Shown: piece by piece, positions 33,255 to 44,149 of the stretch
Position numbering within the stretch: the stretch's first letter is position 1
How the letters are laid out: each line of letters starts with the position of its first letter
Source: Allotamlana fucoidanivorans
Lineage (GTDB): Bacteria > Bacteroidota > Bacteroidia > Flavobacteriales > Flavobacteriaceae
NCBI RefSeq assembly: GCF_006265225.1
Contig: NZ_VDCS01000007.1
Span: 1 to 64,000 of the forward strand
Reading direction: 5' to 3'
Length of the DNA stretch: 64,000 nucleotides
The notes under the pieces: generated by a model
The model's database searches: none
Told to the model about the DNA's origin: nothing
The model's input: only the letters and a program-made list of their open reading frames with translations
Translations under genes and position numbers: made by a program

Positions 33255-35879
33255 TTAAAAAAGTGTGGTTTGTCCCTCATCATCAATATCTGGCTCGCCA
33301 CTAGCTCCTTCAGATTTATCGGTAACTTCTTTTTCACCAACAACTTCTATATCATCTGCATGCACCTCATCGGGCGCCTCATAAGGCAAAGGGTCTAATA
33401 AATTTATTTGATTGACTTTCTCTTTAGTTAACTGATTACCAATAGCTGTTATTCCTTTAATGGAGATAAACTCTTCAAGATTTACAATGAGGTTATCTTT
33501 ACGTTCTTTTCCGCGCTCTTTTGCAAAGACCACTTCGGCAACTGGTTTCCAATCTGTGGATACTATTTCTAATTGTGAATTTGGATGATCGGATATGAAA
33601 GATTCTTCTCTACCTTCATTTTCAACCAAAAAACGTTTTACATAATACAGCTCTCTTTCTCCATTATAATAAACGGCTGAGATTGGTTTTTTAGGACGCC
33701 ATTTTTCCATCACAATCATATCATCATCAAAATGCATAGTCACTTCGGGAGTAACCGTTTTTAAAACACCTGACTGATTAATGATAAGCAATTTATCTTC
33801 ACCTCTAAACTCACCTATTAATTCACCCCGTCCATCTACATTAATACGTTGTACTGTATCATCAAACCATATTTTTCTTGGTTTTAAGGTGGAAACACCT
33901 TTCTCTTTTAGCTCAACACGTTTTACAGGATATTTAGTAACCAAATTTCCTTTTGAAGCTCTTCCCTTTATAAGAATATCGGCAAAATCAATATCCCATT
34001 TTAATTTTTTAATACTACCTGCTTGTCTTAAATTTATTGCTACCACCTCAGCCTCTCCATTAGGATTTGCCGAAAAATATAGACAAACAGACCCTTTGTT
34101 ACCATTGGTTAAATCATAGTCTCTGTCTCGCGTTATACTAGTTACCGCAAAACGCTTTATATATGAAGGTCCTTTTTTGCCATCGCGATAAATCATATTA
34201 TAAATAGTACGCTTGTCTTTCTTCTTAAAAACGTCTACATGTATAATATCTTTACCTACAAAGGTTTTTGTATCTACTTTTGTCACCATCATTTTTCCTT
34301 CCTTAGTAAACACAATAATATCATCAATATCACTGCAGTCACAAACATACTCGTCACGTCTTAATGAGGTTCCTATAAAACCTTCTACCCGATTAACATA
34401 AAGCTTGGTATTTCTTATCACTACTTTGGTAGCATCTACATCATCAAAAGTTCTTATTTCTGTTTTACGCTCTCTTCCTTCTCCGTAATCTTTTTTAAGT
34501 CTTTTAAAATAATCAATAGCATACTCAATCAAGTGCGCTAAATGGTGTTTTACTTTAGCAATCTCTTCTTCTAAGGCTTCAATTTTTTGCTGCGCTTTGT
34601 CTATATCAAACTTTGAAATACGTTTAATTCTAATTTCGGTCAGTCTAACTATATCGTCTTCCGTTACCGCGCGTTTTAAATGTGTAATATGAGGTTGCAA
34701 ACCTTTGTCAATAGCTGAAATAACACCTTCCCAAGTTTCTTCTTCCTCTATATCACGATAAATTCTATTCTCAATAAAAATGCGTTCTAATGAAGCAAAA
34801 TGCCACTGCTCTTCAAATTCACCTAATTTTATTTCTAGTTCTTGCTTTAAAAGTTGAACGGTATTATCGGTGGAACGACGCAACATCTCTGATACCCCAA
34901 TAAACAAAGGCTTATTATCTTCAATAACACAGCCTAAGGGCGAAATGGAAGACTCACAACTTGTAAAGGCGTATAAGGCATCAATAGTTTTGTCTGGTGA
35001 AAGTCCAGATGGCAGATGTATCAAAATCTCAACTTCGGCTGCTGTATTATCTTCTATTTTCTTAATCTTTATTTTGCCTTTGTCATTGGCTTTTAAAATA
35101 GAATCAATAAGTGACGATGTTGTGGTTCCAAAAGGCAATTCTGTAATAACGAGGGTATTTTTATCGCGTTGAGAAATCTTAGCTCTTACACGAACTTTTC
35201 CCCCGCGCATCCCATCATTATAGTTTGAAAAGTCTGCAATCCCGGCAGTTGGAAAATCAGGGTAAATGGTAAAACGCTTACCTTGAAGATGCTTTACAGA
35301 GGCATCAATAAGTTCAATAAAATTATGTGGTAATATTTTTGTAGACAAGCCAACAGCTATACCTTCACCTCCTTGAGCAAGAAGTAAAGGAAACATAACT
35401 GGTAGGTTTATGGGTTCTTTTCGTCTGCCATCATAACTGGCTTGCCACTCGGTAATTTTTGGGTTGTAAACTACATCTAAAGCAAATTTTGATAATCGGG
35501 CTTCAATATACCTAGAGGCCGCTGCACTATCTCCCGTTAAAATATTTCCCCAGTTACCTTGCGTATCAATTAAAAGGTCTTTTTGCCCTATTTGCACCAT
35601 GGCATCTGCAATACTGGCATCACCATGCGGATGATATTGCATGGTATGCCCCACAATATTGGCCACTTTATTATACCTTCCATCATCAAGATCTTTCATG
35701 GAATGCATAATACGGCGTTGAACGGGCTTAAAACCATCTTCAATAGCTGGTACAGCGCGTTCTAAAATAACGTACGACGCATAGTCTAAAAACCAATCTT
35801 TATACATACCCGTAACTCGGGTAATGGTTTCTTTAGGTTCACTTTTTTCATTAAGTAATTCGTCGTCGTTTTCAATCAT
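33255..35879 (-). CDS. parC: DNA topoisomerase IV subunit A
   Basis: An 874-residue type IIA topoisomerase A subunit. Near the N-terminus are YASYVILERAVPAIEDGFKP and QYHPHGDAS, and catalytic Tyr124 is in AAASRYIEARLS. The C-terminal third is a beta-pinwheel-like region without a clear GyrA box (QRGG-G), which favours topoisomerase IV over gyrase, as does the adjacent parE-type B subunit. The acidic tail (DEVHADDIEVVGEKE) ends QTTLF. It lies 3 bases after a 46-codon gene that itself follows parE. Confidence 0.94.
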   Translation of the reverse strand: MIENDDELLNEKSEPKETITRVTGMYKDWFLDYASYVILERAVPAIEDGFKPVQRRIMHSMKDLDDGRYNKVANIVGHTMQYHPHGDASIADAMVQIGQKDLLIDTQGNWGNILTGDSAAASRYIEARLSKFALDVVYNPKITEWQASYDGRRKEPINLPVMFPLLLAQGGEGIAVGLSTKILPHNFIELIDASVKHLQGKRFTIYPDFPTAGIADFSNYNDGMRGGKVRVRAKISQRDKNTLVITELPFGTTTSSLIDSILKANDKGKIKIKKIEDNTAAEVEILIHLPSGLSPDKTIDALYAFTSCESSISPLGCVIEDNKPLFIGVSEMLRRSTDNTVQLLKQELEIKLGEFEEQWHFASLERIFIENRIYRDIEEEETWEGVISAIDKGLQPHITHLKRAVTEDDIVRLTEIRIKRISKFDIDKAQQKIEALEEEIAKVKHHLAHLIEYAIDYFKRLKKDYGEGRERKTEIRTFDDVDATKVVIRNTKLYVNRVEGFIGTSLRRDEYVCDCSDIDDIIVFTKEGKMMVTKVDTKTFVGKDIIHVDVFKKKDKRTIYNMIYRDGKKGPSYIKRFAVTSITRDRDYDLTNGNKGSVCLYFSANPNGEAEVVAINLRQAGSIKKLKWDIDFADILIKGRASKGNLVTKYPVKRVELKEKGVSTLKPRKIWFDDTVQRINVDGRGELIGEFRGEDKLLIINQSGVLKTVTPEVTMHFDDDMIVMEKWRPKKPISAVYYNGERELYYVKRFLVENEGREESFISDHPNSQLEIVSTDWKPVAEVVFAKERGKERKDNLIVNLEEFISIKGITAIGNQLTKEKVNQINLLDPLPYEAPDEVHADDIEVVGEKEVTDKSEGASGEPDIDDEGQTTLF

Positions 35880-35882
35880 TAA

Positions 35883-36023
35883 TTAGCTCAGTTTTTTAGG
35901 TTTTCCGTTTAGCATTACTTTTCCTTTTGTTTGCAGCCTGTGTACCTGCTCACTGCTGGTATGAATATAAAAATGCTGATAAGAACGTCTAACCTTAAAC
36001 TCTCCGCTTTTATTGTATAACAT
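35883..36023 (-). CDS. 46-residue basic protein between parE and parC
   Basis: An ATG frame of 46 codons encodes MLYNKSGEFKVRRSYQHFYI, then a Lys/Arg-rich stretch ending GKPKKLS. It stops 3 bases before the parC start codon, on the same strand, and begins 136 bases after the parE stop. That spacing and the basic composition argue for a real small gene in the topoisomerase IV operon rather than chance. It has no signal peptide or membrane segment. Function unknown. Confidence 0.55.
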   Translation of the reverse strand: MLYNKSGEFKVRRSYQHFYIHTSSEQVHRLQTKGKVMLNGKPKKLS

Positions 36024-36159
36024 AGTATTTAGTTTAGTCCCTATTTATGGGAATTTATATAAATTATTCTCTATACAAATTTAAGGTTTATACCAGATTT
36101 ATCCATTAAAATTAACTAAATTTTCACCATTGACAGGCATGAAATTCACATCACCTTTA

Positions 36160-38010
36160 TCACTCAACAACATCCATTTCAACCTTTAAATTATCAATAA
36201 TAAACTCTTGCCTTGTTGGTGTGTTTTTTCCCATATAAAAGGCCAACAAATCGTCAATAGACATATTATCATCTAGCATAACAGGGTCTAACCGAATATC
36301 ATCCCCTATAAAATGTTTAAACTCATCGGGTGAAATTTCACCCAATCCCTTAAATCGTGTTATTTCTGGTTTTGGCTTTAGTTTTTCAATAGCATTAACA
36401 CGTTCTTCTTCTGAATAACAATAAATGGTTTCCTTCTTGTTTCTAACTCGAAACAACGGTGTTTGCAAAATATAAAGATGCCCTTCTTTAATTACCTCTG
36501 GAAAAAATTGTAAAAAGAAGGTTATTAATAACAATCTGATATGCATACCATCCACATCGGCATCTGTAGCTATCACCACATTATTATAGCGCAAATCTTC
36601 TAAAGACTCTTCAATATTTAATGCGGCTTGAAGTAAGTTAAATTCTTCATTTTCATAAACAATCTTTTTACTTAACCCATAGCAATTTAGCGGCTTTCCT
36701 TTTAAACTAAATACGGCCTGCGTATTTACATCTCTTGATTTGGTAATACTACCTGATGCTGAATCACCCTCAGTAATAAACAGGGTTGATTCAAGGTTTC
36801 TTTCATTTTTAGTATCGCCAAAATGCACCCTGCAATCTCTTAATTTTTTGTTATGAAGACTCGCTTTTTTGGCTCTATCTCTAGCCAGTTTTCTAATACC
36901 CGAAAGTTCTTTCCGCTCACGTTCAGCTTGAAGAATTTTTCTTTGAATTTTATCAGCGGTATCAGGATTTTTATGCAAATAATTATCGAGATACGTTTTT
37001 ATAAAGTCATTCACATAAGTGCGTACCGTTGGGTAATCACCACCCATATCTGTTGAGCCTAACTTTGTTTTTGTTTGACTTTCAAAAACAGGTTCCATAA
37101 CTTTAATAGCAATGGCACTAACGATTGATTTTCTTACATCGGAAGCATCATAAGCTTTACCGTAATATTCTCGGATTGTTTTTACAATAGCTTCTCTAAA
37201 TGCATTTAAGTGGGTACCTCCTTGTGTGGTATTCTGCCCATTTACAAAACTGTTGTATTCTTCACTATACTGCGTTTTACTATGGGTAAGCGCTACTTCA
37301 ATATCATCACCTCTTAAGTGAATAATGGGATATAATAAATCAGATTCATTTATTTTTTCTGCCAATAAATCCTTTAATCCGTTTTCACTAAAATACTTTT
37401 CGCCATTAAAAACAATGGTTAACCCTGGATTTAAGTACACATAGTTTTTAAGCATTTTAACCACATACTCACTTCGGAATTTGTAATGCTTAAAAATGGT
37501 CTCATCTGGCACAAAAGACACTTTAGTACCCTTTCTCCTTGAGGTTTCTTCTAAAAATTCTTGGTTTGTTAAACTACCTTTCTCAAACTCGGCAGAAGCA
37601 CTTTTGTTGTCTCGTGTAGATTCCACTCTAAAATAGGCAGACAAGGCATTTACTGCTTTTGTACCAACGCCATTTAACCCTACAGATTTCTTAAACGCTT
37701 TAGAGTCATATTTTCCTCCTGTATTCATTTTAGAAACCACATCAACCACCTTTCCTAAGGGAATACCTCGACCATAATCACGCACAGTCACTTTACTTCC
37801 TTGAATGGATATCTCTATAGTTTTTCCTGCACCCATGACAAATTCATCTATGGAGTTATCTAAAACTTCCTTGAGAAGAATGTAAATACCATCATCTGGT
37901 GACGACCCATCTCCCAGTTTTCCAATATACATTCCTGGCCGCATTCTAATATGCTCTTTCCAGTCTAATGAACGAATATTTTCTTCGGTGTAATTGGATT
38001 GTTCAGCCAT
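36160..38010 (-). CDS. parE: DNA topoisomerase IV subunit B
   Basis: A 616-residue GHKL ATPase/TOPRIM subunit. ATP site features are [21 protein letters not shown], and [14 protein letters not shown]; the TOPRIM part has [11 protein letters not shown] and [22 protein letters not shown] is near the start. The length, near 620, fits ParE of Bacteroidota rather than the longer GyrB. Together with ParC it decatenates daughter chromosomes. Confidence 0.95.
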   Translation of the reverse strand: MAEQSNYTEENIRSLDWKEHIRMRPGMYIGKLGDGSSPDDGIYILLKEVLDNSIDEFVMGAGKTIEISIQGSKVTVRDYGRGIPLGKVVDVVSKMNTGGKYDSKAFKKSVGLNGVGTKAVNALSAYFRVESTRDNKSASAEFEKGSLTNQEFLEETSRRKGTKVSFVPDETIFKHYKFRSEYVVKMLKNYVYLNPGLTIVFNGEKYFSENGLKDLLAEKINESDLLYPIIHLRGDDIEVALTHSKTQYSEEYNSFVNGQNTTQGGTHLNAFREAIVKTIREYYGKAYDASDVRKSIVSAIAIKVMEPVFESQTKTKLGSTDMGGDYPTVRTYVNDFIKTYLDNYLHKNPDTADKIQRKILQAERERKELSGIRKLARDRAKKASLHNKKLRDCRVHFGDTKNERNLESTLFITEGDSASGSITKSRDVNTQAVFSLKGKPLNCYGLSKKIVYENEEFNLLQAALNIEESLEDLRYNNVVIATDADVDGMHIRLLLITFFLQFFPEVIKEGHLYILQTPLFRVRNKKETIYCYSEEERVNAIEKLKPKPEITRFKGLGEISPDEFKHFIGDDIRLDPVMLDDNMSIDDLLAFYMGKNTPTRQEFIIDNLKVEMDVVE

Positions 38011-38136
38011 TAAATATGGGGTGTGTTTTTAAGATAGAACGCTAATATAGCATAACCATTTAAAAAATAAAATACCCGTTAAACAAAGTAATTAACAATA
38101 ACTTTTGATTTTTGTTGAGAACATACGTAATATCTC

Positions 38137-39033
38137 CTAGCCTTTTTTTAAAGACACTACTAATATACCTACAATAACCACCAGTGCTCCAATTAATTGA
38201 ACCCACGTTAACACTTCTCCTAAAAAAATCACCGCTAAAACAATAGTGGATATTGGGCCAATCCCAGCTACAATTGCAAAATTTGAAGAACTAATTCTTT
38301 TAATGGAAGCTGATATTAAAAACGAAGGAATCACCGTAGCAAATACCGCAATGAGCAATCCTAAAACATAAACTTGCCACGAAAAACAAAAAAAATCTGT
38401 TTGGCTAACCAAACTATAATGAACAAAAACGCAAACACAGGACACCATCATTGCATAAGCTGTAAATTTTACCACTCCAAACTTAGGTATTAACCAACCA
38501 CTTCCTACCAAATAAGAAGCATAGGTAATGGCGCTCAACAAAATAAAACCACCGCCAAGTAAAACCTGTATCCCCACCTCTCCCACTTCTTCCCAGAACG
38601 CTATTACAACACCAAAATAAGTTAATAGTATAGCCATGATCTGTGTTTTACTAATGCGTTGTTTAAATATCAATTTATTAAAAAATAACACCAAGGTTGG
38701 ATAGACAAATAAAATAATACGCTCTAAACTAGCTTTGATATAGGTAAGCCCTATAAAATCAAAATAGCTTGCTAAGTAATACCCTATAAAACCAAACACA
38801 AACAACCAAAAATAGTCCCTCCTTTGTAATCGAATTACAGTGTTTTTGTTTTTATAATAGAGTGCAATAATCACATAAAATGGAAACGCAAACAGCATTC
38901 TAAATAACAATATACTTACGGCATCAGCTCCGTAATTATAAGCGAGTTTAACCATGACGGCTTTAGATGAAAAAAGCACAACACCTAAAACACCGAGAAC
39001 AACACCATACCAAAATCCTGTCTTTGTTTGCAT
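38137..39033 (-). CDS. EamA (DMT) family transporter
   Basis: A 298-residue protein with ten predicted membrane segments in two EamA repeats of five. Typical pieces are VLFSSKAVMVKLAYNYGAD, FDFIGLTYIKASLERIILFV at the end of repeat one and SNFAIVAGIGPISTIVLAVI near the end of repeat two. The family exports or exchanges metabolites; substrate not predictable. Single gene. Confidence 0.9.
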   Translation of the reverse strand: MQTKTGFWYGVVLGVLGVVLFSSKAVMVKLAYNYGADAVSILLFRMLFAFPFYVIIALYYKNKNTVIRLQRRDYFWLFVFGFIGYYLASYFDFIGLTYIKASLERIILFVYPTLVLFFNKLIFKQRISKTQIMAILLTYFGVVIAFWEEVGEVGIQVLLGGGFILLSAITYASYLVGSGWLIPKFGVVKFTAYAMMVSCVCVFVHYSLVSQTDFFCFSWQVYVLGLLIAVFATVIPSFLISASIKRISSSNFAIVAGIGPISTIVLAVIFLGEVLTWVQLIGALVVIVGILVVSLKKG

Positions 39034-39136
39034 GCTACGAAGGTAGTATGCTTCAAATCTCTAAATGTATAACACAAATATAATTTACAACGTTCAAGCA
39101 CGCTAAAACTGAATCAAGAAACACACAGACACAAAA

Positions 39137-39160
39137 AAAGCACCTCATTTGAGATGCTTT
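39137..39160 (-). terminator. Terminator after ychF
   Basis: AAAAGCACCTCA and TGAGATGCTTTT pair on the minus strand, where the single C-A mismatch becomes a G-U wobble; T-rich tail on that strand. Confidence 0.65.
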
Positions 39161-39181
39161 ATAAATTTAAAACAGTGACCG

Positions 39182-40276
39182 TTATACATTAAAAAGAAAA
39201 TGCATCACATCTCCATCTTTAACTATATAATTTTTACCTTCAACACGCATTTTTCCGGCTTCCTTTACCTTAGATTCACTACCATACTGCACATAATCAT
39301 CATATGCAATAACTTCGGCTCGAATAAATCCTTTTTCAAAATCGGTATGGATAACACCTGCCGCTTGAGGTGCCGTAGCTCCAATACCAACAGTCCATGC
39401 TCTGACCTCTTTTACACCTGCCGTAAAATACGTTTGTTGATTTAAAAGCTTATAAGCCCCCCTAATTAATTTAGCAGAACCAGCCTCATCTAAACCTATA
39501 TCTTGAAGAAACATTTGACGTTCTTCATAATCATCTAACTCATTAATATCTGCTTCTGTTCCAACAGCCAACACCAAAACTTCAGCATTTTCATCTTTTA
39601 CAGCTTCTTTTACCTGTTCAACATAAGCATTTCCTGAAACTGCCGATCCTTCATCAACATTACAAACATACATGACAGGCTTATCTGTTATAAACTGTGA
39701 TGGTTTTACAAAATCATTATAATCATCTTCACTAAACTCTAAGGCTCTGACCGATTTTCCAGCTTCAAGTCCTTCTTTAATCTTTAGCAAAACTTCTTGT
39801 TCTTTTTGAGCTTCTTTGTTTCCTGTTTTTGCAGCTCTTTTAACCTTGTCTAGTTTTTTTTCAGCCGTTTCTAAATCTTTCAGTTGAAGCTCCATATCAA
39901 TGGTTTCCTTATCTCTAATAGGATTGATATTTCCTTCAACATGTACAATATTATCGTTATCAAAACAACGTAAAACATGCAAAATAGCATCCGTTTCTCT
40001 AATATTGGCCAAAAATTGGTTACCAAGACCTTCTCCTTTGCTAGCCCCTTTTACAAGTCCCGCAATATCAACAATTTCAACCGTCGCTGGCAAAACACGC
40101 TCTGGGTTAACTAAGGATTCTAACTTGGCCAGTCTAGGATCTGGTACATTTACCACACCAATATTAGGTTCTATGGTACAAAATGGAAAATTTGCACTTT
40201 GTGCTTTAGCGTTTGATAAACAATTAAATAGTGTTGATTTCCCTACATTTGGTAATCCGACGATGCCTGCTTTCAT
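39182..40276 (-). CDS. ychF: Redox-regulated ATPase/GTPase of the Obg-like family
   Basis: A 364-residue protein when started at ATG 40276 ([17 protein letters not shown]), the normal YchF length; the frame is open 90 bases further but the added residues are not YchF-like. P-loop GLPNVGKS at 7-14, switch region [12 protein letters not shown], and [18 protein letters not shown] follow the family, and the C-terminal TGS domain ends [10 protein letters not shown]. It binds ribosomes and is an ATPase in studied bacteria. Confidence 0.95.
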   Translation of the reverse strand: MKAGIVGLPNVGKSTLFNCLSNAKAQSANFPFCTIEPNIGVVNVPDPRLAKLESLVNPERVLPATVEIVDIAGLVKGASKGEGLGNQFLANIRETDAILHVLRCFDNDNIVHVEGNINPIRDKETIDMELQLKDLETAEKKLDKVKRAAKTGNKEAQKEQEVLLKIKEGLEAGKSVRALEFSEDDYNDFVKPSQFITDKPVMYVCNVDEGSAVSGNAYVEQVKEAVKDENAEVLVLAVGTEADINELDDYEERQMFLQDIGLDEAGSAKLIRGAYKLLNQQTYFTAGVKEVRAWTVGIGATAPQAAGVIHTDFEKGFIRAEVIAYDDYVQYGSESKVKEAGKMRVEGKNYIVKDGDVMHFLFNV

Positions 40277-40329
40277 TAAAATTTTATTTATTAATTCCCG
40301 CCAAAACGAAAATCTATATTTTGCGAGTG

Positions 40330-40337
40330 CAAATGTA
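40330..40337 (-). promoter_or_regulatory. ychF -7 box
   Basis: TACATTTG on the minus strand matches TAnnTTTG, 54 bases upstream of the start codon at 40276. Confidence 0.45.
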
Positions 40338-40406
40338 GGCATTTCCTTGATTATTTTTTGTAACATTTTGTTGCTTTAATCGTTGATTGATTATAAATCA
40401 TCTTCT

Positions 40407-41885
40407 ATGAAAAAGATTTACTTTTTCCTTATCGCTATAACATGGCACTTTAGTTGTTTTTCGCAACATATTACAGCTCAGCTTATAGATAAAAACAACG
40501 GCCGCTCTATTCCATATGCCTCAATAAAAACAGGAGTTTACAAGGGAGTCATTTCTAACGAAGAAGGGTATTTCACTATTTATTCGGAAAACAACAATAT
40601 AAAATCGGTCACGATTTCATGCTTAGGATACCTAAATAAAACAATTTCCATTGACGACATAATCGCTTTTAATTACATTATAAAACTTGAAGAAGCCGTA
40701 CATAAACTCAATGCGGTATACCTAAGCAACAAACCACCAAACGCCGACTCTATTATTGCTAAGGTAAAAGCGCATACACCTATAAATTACAAATCTGAAT
40801 TAAACCACTATGCCATTTTCAGAAGAACTACAGACTACATTGATTTTAAAAGTTTAGAATTTGAAATTGAAAAAGCGTCACATATTAAAAAACATCAGCT
40901 AGAAGCCGCAAACAAAAGTTTAAATGCGCTATCAAACAAAATAAAAAATAGTGACATCAAAGAATTTGCCGACTTAAAAGGTGAGCTTTATGTTTTAGAT
41001 AAAGACAGTTCAAAACTCGAGGTAGAAAAAGCGACTAAGCTATTAGATCACAAAAACGACTTTTCTATGGAAGAGGTTCAAGACAAAGCCCAAAACTTAG
41101 TTTTAGAATACCTTGACACTACTAAAACCTATAAATTAAAAACTGGACTTTTCAAAATAGAAGACTCACTCGCCTTAAACAAGGGTGATTTTAAAGACGA
41201 ACATAACAAAAACGAATATAAAACAGCGAGCTTAAACAAAAAGCTACGATCATTTTTAAAGCGCGCCCAATATTATGATAATTCATTTTTATTTAAACTA
41301 TTAGATTTTGAGTATTACAATTTTAAATACCAAAACATGACCTATGACAATAATGAACTTACCTACATTATTCATTTTACGCCTAAAAAAAGTAAAGCCA
41401 AGTACACTGGCAAAATTTATGTAAATCAAAACACCTACGCCATCACCAGACTAGACTATGCGTTTTATAAAAACAGACATGGTGACAAATTAAACTTAAA
41501 GTTCCTACTAGGTATAAAATTTAATGAAAATATGAGTGAAGGCACTCTACTTTTTAAAAAAGACAGCAATAATATGTATCACCCCAAATATTTAAAACGT
41601 ACGAATGGAAGTTACTTTTACGTGAATCGTGATGTTAAATTCATAGAAAACACCCATGCCAAAAAGAAAGTAAACTTTTCTTTTAAACTTGAAGGTGATG
41701 CCCGAAATAAGGAAGAGCTATTATTCATTTCGAGTAATGAATTGACCTTAGATGATTTTAATTCTATAAAACAAGACTCCATTGTAACTTTTTCTGTTTT
41801 AAGCACATTTGACAAAACGCTATGGGAGAAAGAAGAAACCTTAGAACCTTCAACTGAAATGAAAACATTTTCAACCACAGATTAA
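40407..41885 (+). CDS. CarboxypepD_reg-like secreted protein
   Basis: A 492-residue protein. I start at ATG 40407 (MKKIYFFLIAITW), which gives a clean signal peptide ending CFSQ; a TTG eight codons upstream is less likely. Residues 20-100 form a CarboxypepD_reg domain (ITAQLIDKNNGRSIPYASIK, GVISNEEGYFTIY, ISCLGYLNKTISI). The rest is charged and beta-rich and shares with the 31909 protein a late GKIYVNQNTYAITRLDYAFY segment, so the two are paralogues. Function unknown; likely periplasm or outer membrane. Confidence 0.8.
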   Translation: MKKIYFFLIAITWHFSCFSQHITAQLIDKNNGRSIPYASIKTGVYKGVISNEEGYFTIYSENNNIKSVTISCLGYLNKTISIDDIIAFNYIIKLEEAVHKLNAVYLSNKPPNADSIIAKVKAHTPINYKSELNHYAIFRRTTDYIDFKSLEFEIEKASHIKKHQLEAANKSLNALSNKIKNSDIKEFADLKGELYVLDKDSSKLEVEKATKLLDHKNDFSMEEVQDKAQNLVLEYLDTTKTYKLKTGLFKIEDSLALNKGDFKDEHNKNEYKTASLNKKLRSFLKRAQYYDNSFLFKLLDFEYYNFKYQNMTYDNNELTYIIHFTPKKSKAKYTGKIYVNQNTYAITRLDYAFYKNRHGDKLNLKFLLGIKFNENMSEGTLLFKKDSNNMYHPKYLKRTNGSYFYVNRDVKFIENTHAKKKVNFSFKLEGDARNKEELLFISSNELTLDDFNSIKQDSIVTFSVLSTFDKTLWEKEETLEPSTEMKTFSTTD

Positions 41886-41902
41886 GCTTTTTTATAAAGA
41901 AC

Positions 41903-42508
41903 TCAATCATTTACAAAGATGAATAAATTTCCTTTTTTAAAATGAATTTCAACTAAATTGCTTATCGCCTTATTTCTGGTACCTATTCTTTGACCGAAAA
42001 TTAAAGTTTCGTTTTTAAGTGGATATTGCAATCCTGTTGTTTTAACACCTTTAGCTTCATGCATAGGCACCAATGATATGGTTTTCCCTTTGCTCATCTC
42101 TATTTTAGTATACGGTGTTGCCAAAAAATAATACCCATGATTATCAAAAAAGACAAGATCTAATTTATTTCTCCAATGAACAGCCGTATGCAAGTTTCCT
42201 AAAAAGTGATCTTGTTCCTTACCACTTGCCCCAAACACATCAATACAATTATACCCCTTATTAAACAAAATATCCAGAATCTTATCAAAATCGGTATAGT
42301 CTTGATCTGGGGTATGAATAATTTCAATATTCTCAGGGCTTTCTTTTAGCGAGTCTAAATCACCATTAATAAAGTCTGGCGTTATATCATGCTTCTTCAA
42401 TGTCCAATACGCACCATCTGTTGCACAAACCAAATCATAACCATCTACAGCAGGAAAAGCATGGGGAACTTCTCCGTTTAATAGCAACAAAACTTTTTTT
42501 GATTTCAT
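41903..42508 (-). CDS. thiN: Thiamine pyrophosphokinase
   Basis: A 201-residue protein with the TPK catalytic segment: CATDGAYWTLKKHDITPDFI, then NGDLDSL, DQDYTDFDKILDILF and VFGASGKEQDHFLGNLH. The Asp residues of GDLDS and DQDYTDFDK bind magnesium and ATP. It makes thiamine diphosphate from thiamine. No THI riboswitch is visible upstream; a TATTTTTG box at 42513-42520 is the only promoter-like element. Confidence 0.9.
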   Translation of the reverse strand: MKSKKVLLLLNGEVPHAFPAVDGYDLVCATDGAYWTLKKHDITPDFINGDLDSLKESPENIEIIHTPDQDYTDFDKILDILFNKGYNCIDVFGASGKEQDHFLGNLHTAVHWRNKLDLVFFDNHGYYFLATPYTKIEMSKGKTISLVPMHEAKGVKTTGLQYPLKNETLIFGQRIGTRNKAISNLVEIHFKKGNLFIFVND

Positions 42509-42538
42509 AATTCAAAAATAAACAATAAGGGAATAAAA

Positions 42539-42565
42539 AAATCCTGAGTTTTTAACTCAGGATTT
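42539..42565 (-). terminator. Terminator after the ferredoxin gene
   Basis: AATCCTGAGTT-TTT-AACTCAGGATT hairpin; on the minus strand it is followed by TTTTTTATTCCC. Confidence 0.8.
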
Positions 42566-42592
42566 CAATTTTATAATCAATCAACAACTTTT

Positions 42593-42970
<378 letters not shown>

Positions 42971-42976
42971 CAGTTG

Positions 42977-43007
42977 CAAAAATAAAGCCAAAACCGTTCA
43001 TAACCAA
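42977..43007 (-). promoter_or_regulatory. Promoter of the ferredoxin gene
   Basis: On the minus strand, TTG (43007-43005), 20 bases, TATTTTTG (42984-42977). Its -7 box is only 6 bases from the -7 box of the opposing promoter, so the two polymerase sites overlap fully. Confidence 0.65.
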
Positions 43008-43014
43008 ATTCAGA

Positions 43015-44073
43015 ATGCAATTACAAGACAGAATTGATGCTTTTGTAAAATTAGGAGATTTTTTAAGGCAATTTTCTAATGAAGATATACAAAAAGACCA
43101 TAATATTGAACACAACAACATATTCTTTGACGGCTTTAAGCATCAACTTAAATTAGCAAAAGAACATAATGGGTGGTTTACCCCAGAAAATATAAGGTTT
43201 TCTATAAAATCATGGAGTGATGCCTTAACCCTAAAAAACCTAACTACTTGGTTAAAGCCTTATAACATAAATCAATTAAATCCAAGGACGGTGGCCATTA
43301 TTATGGCTGGAAATATTCCTTTAGTAGGCTTTCATGATTTTTTGTCTGTGCTCATTACAGGACATAGTGTCTTAGTAAAACAATCCTCAAATGACAAGCA
43401 GTTACTCCCATTTTTAGCCAAATATTTAGAGTATGTTGAACCACAATTTAAAGGACATATTGTTTTTACAGAAGAAAAAGTAGAACATTTTGATGCCGTT
43501 ATTGCCACTGGCAGTAACAACACCGCGCGCTATTTTGAATATTATTTTAAAAACAAACCCGCTATAATAAGAAACAACAGAAACTCGGTTGCTATTTTAA
43601 CTGGAAATGAAACTGAAAACGACTTAAAAAACCTATCAGAAGATATTTTTAGATATTATGGTTTGGGTTGCAGAAACGTTTCAAAACTTTTTGTCCCACA
43701 TGGGTATGATTTTCAGGCGTTTTTTGAAGCTATTTATCATTGGCATCCAATTATGGACAGCGCCAAATATGCTAACAATTACGATTACAATAAAGCCGTG
43801 TATTTAATGAGTGAATTTGATATGCTTGAAAACGGTTTTTTTATGATAAAGGAAGATAAAAGTTTTGCCTCTCCCATTGCCACACTTTTTTATGAAACAT
43901 ACCATGATATTTCTCAGTTAAAAGAAGAAATTTCAGCAAAAAAAGATCAAATTCAATGCATTGTGGCTAACGGATTTTCTGAAAACGAAGTACCCTTTGG
44001 AGCCACTCAAAAACCCAAACTTTGGGATTATGCGGATGATGTAGATTCCGTTGAATTTTTATTAGCAATTTGA
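43015..44073 (+). CDS. LuxC-like acyl-CoA reductase
   Basis: A 352-residue member of the LuxC/acyl-CoA reductase family of aldehyde dehydrogenase-like proteins. Seen are AIIMAGNIPLVGFHDFLSVL, VLVKQSSNDKQLLPF, AVIATGSNNTARYFEYYF and YYGLGCRNVSKLFVP with the candidate catalytic Cys. No luminescence genes are present, so it acts in another pathway. It lies 76 bases upstream of serC on the same strand; in Flavobacteriia the order ferredoxin, this gene, serC, serA recurs as far as I recall. Function in that context unclear. Confidence 0.85.
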   Translation: MQLQDRIDAFVKLGDFLRQFSNEDIQKDHNIEHNNIFFDGFKHQLKLAKEHNGWFTPENIRFSIKSWSDALTLKNLTTWLKPYNINQLNPRTVAIIMAGNIPLVGFHDFLSVLITGHSVLVKQSSNDKQLLPFLAKYLEYVEPQFKGHIVFTEEKVEHFDAVIATGSNNTARYFEYYFKNKPAIIRNNRNSVAILTGNETENDLKNLSEDIFRYYGLGCRNVSKLFVPHGYDFQAFFEAIYHWHPIMDSAKYANNYDYNKAVYLMSEFDMLENGFFMIKEDKSFASPIATLFYETYHDISQLKEEISAKKDQIQCIVANGFSENEVPFGATQKPKLWDYADDVDSVEFLLAI

Positions 44074-44149
44074 CGAAAAAATTATGGAATTTTTAGTATA
44101 ATTTCTTGAATTAATTAGGAACTTTGCATCCTAATTTTTATTAAAAAAA

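Noticed and set aside
42509-42592. Possible THI (TPP) riboswitch upstream of thiamine pyrophosphokinase
   Set aside because: The gap is 84 bases, holds the ferredoxin terminator and has no CUGAGA or ACCUGA-type conserved box.
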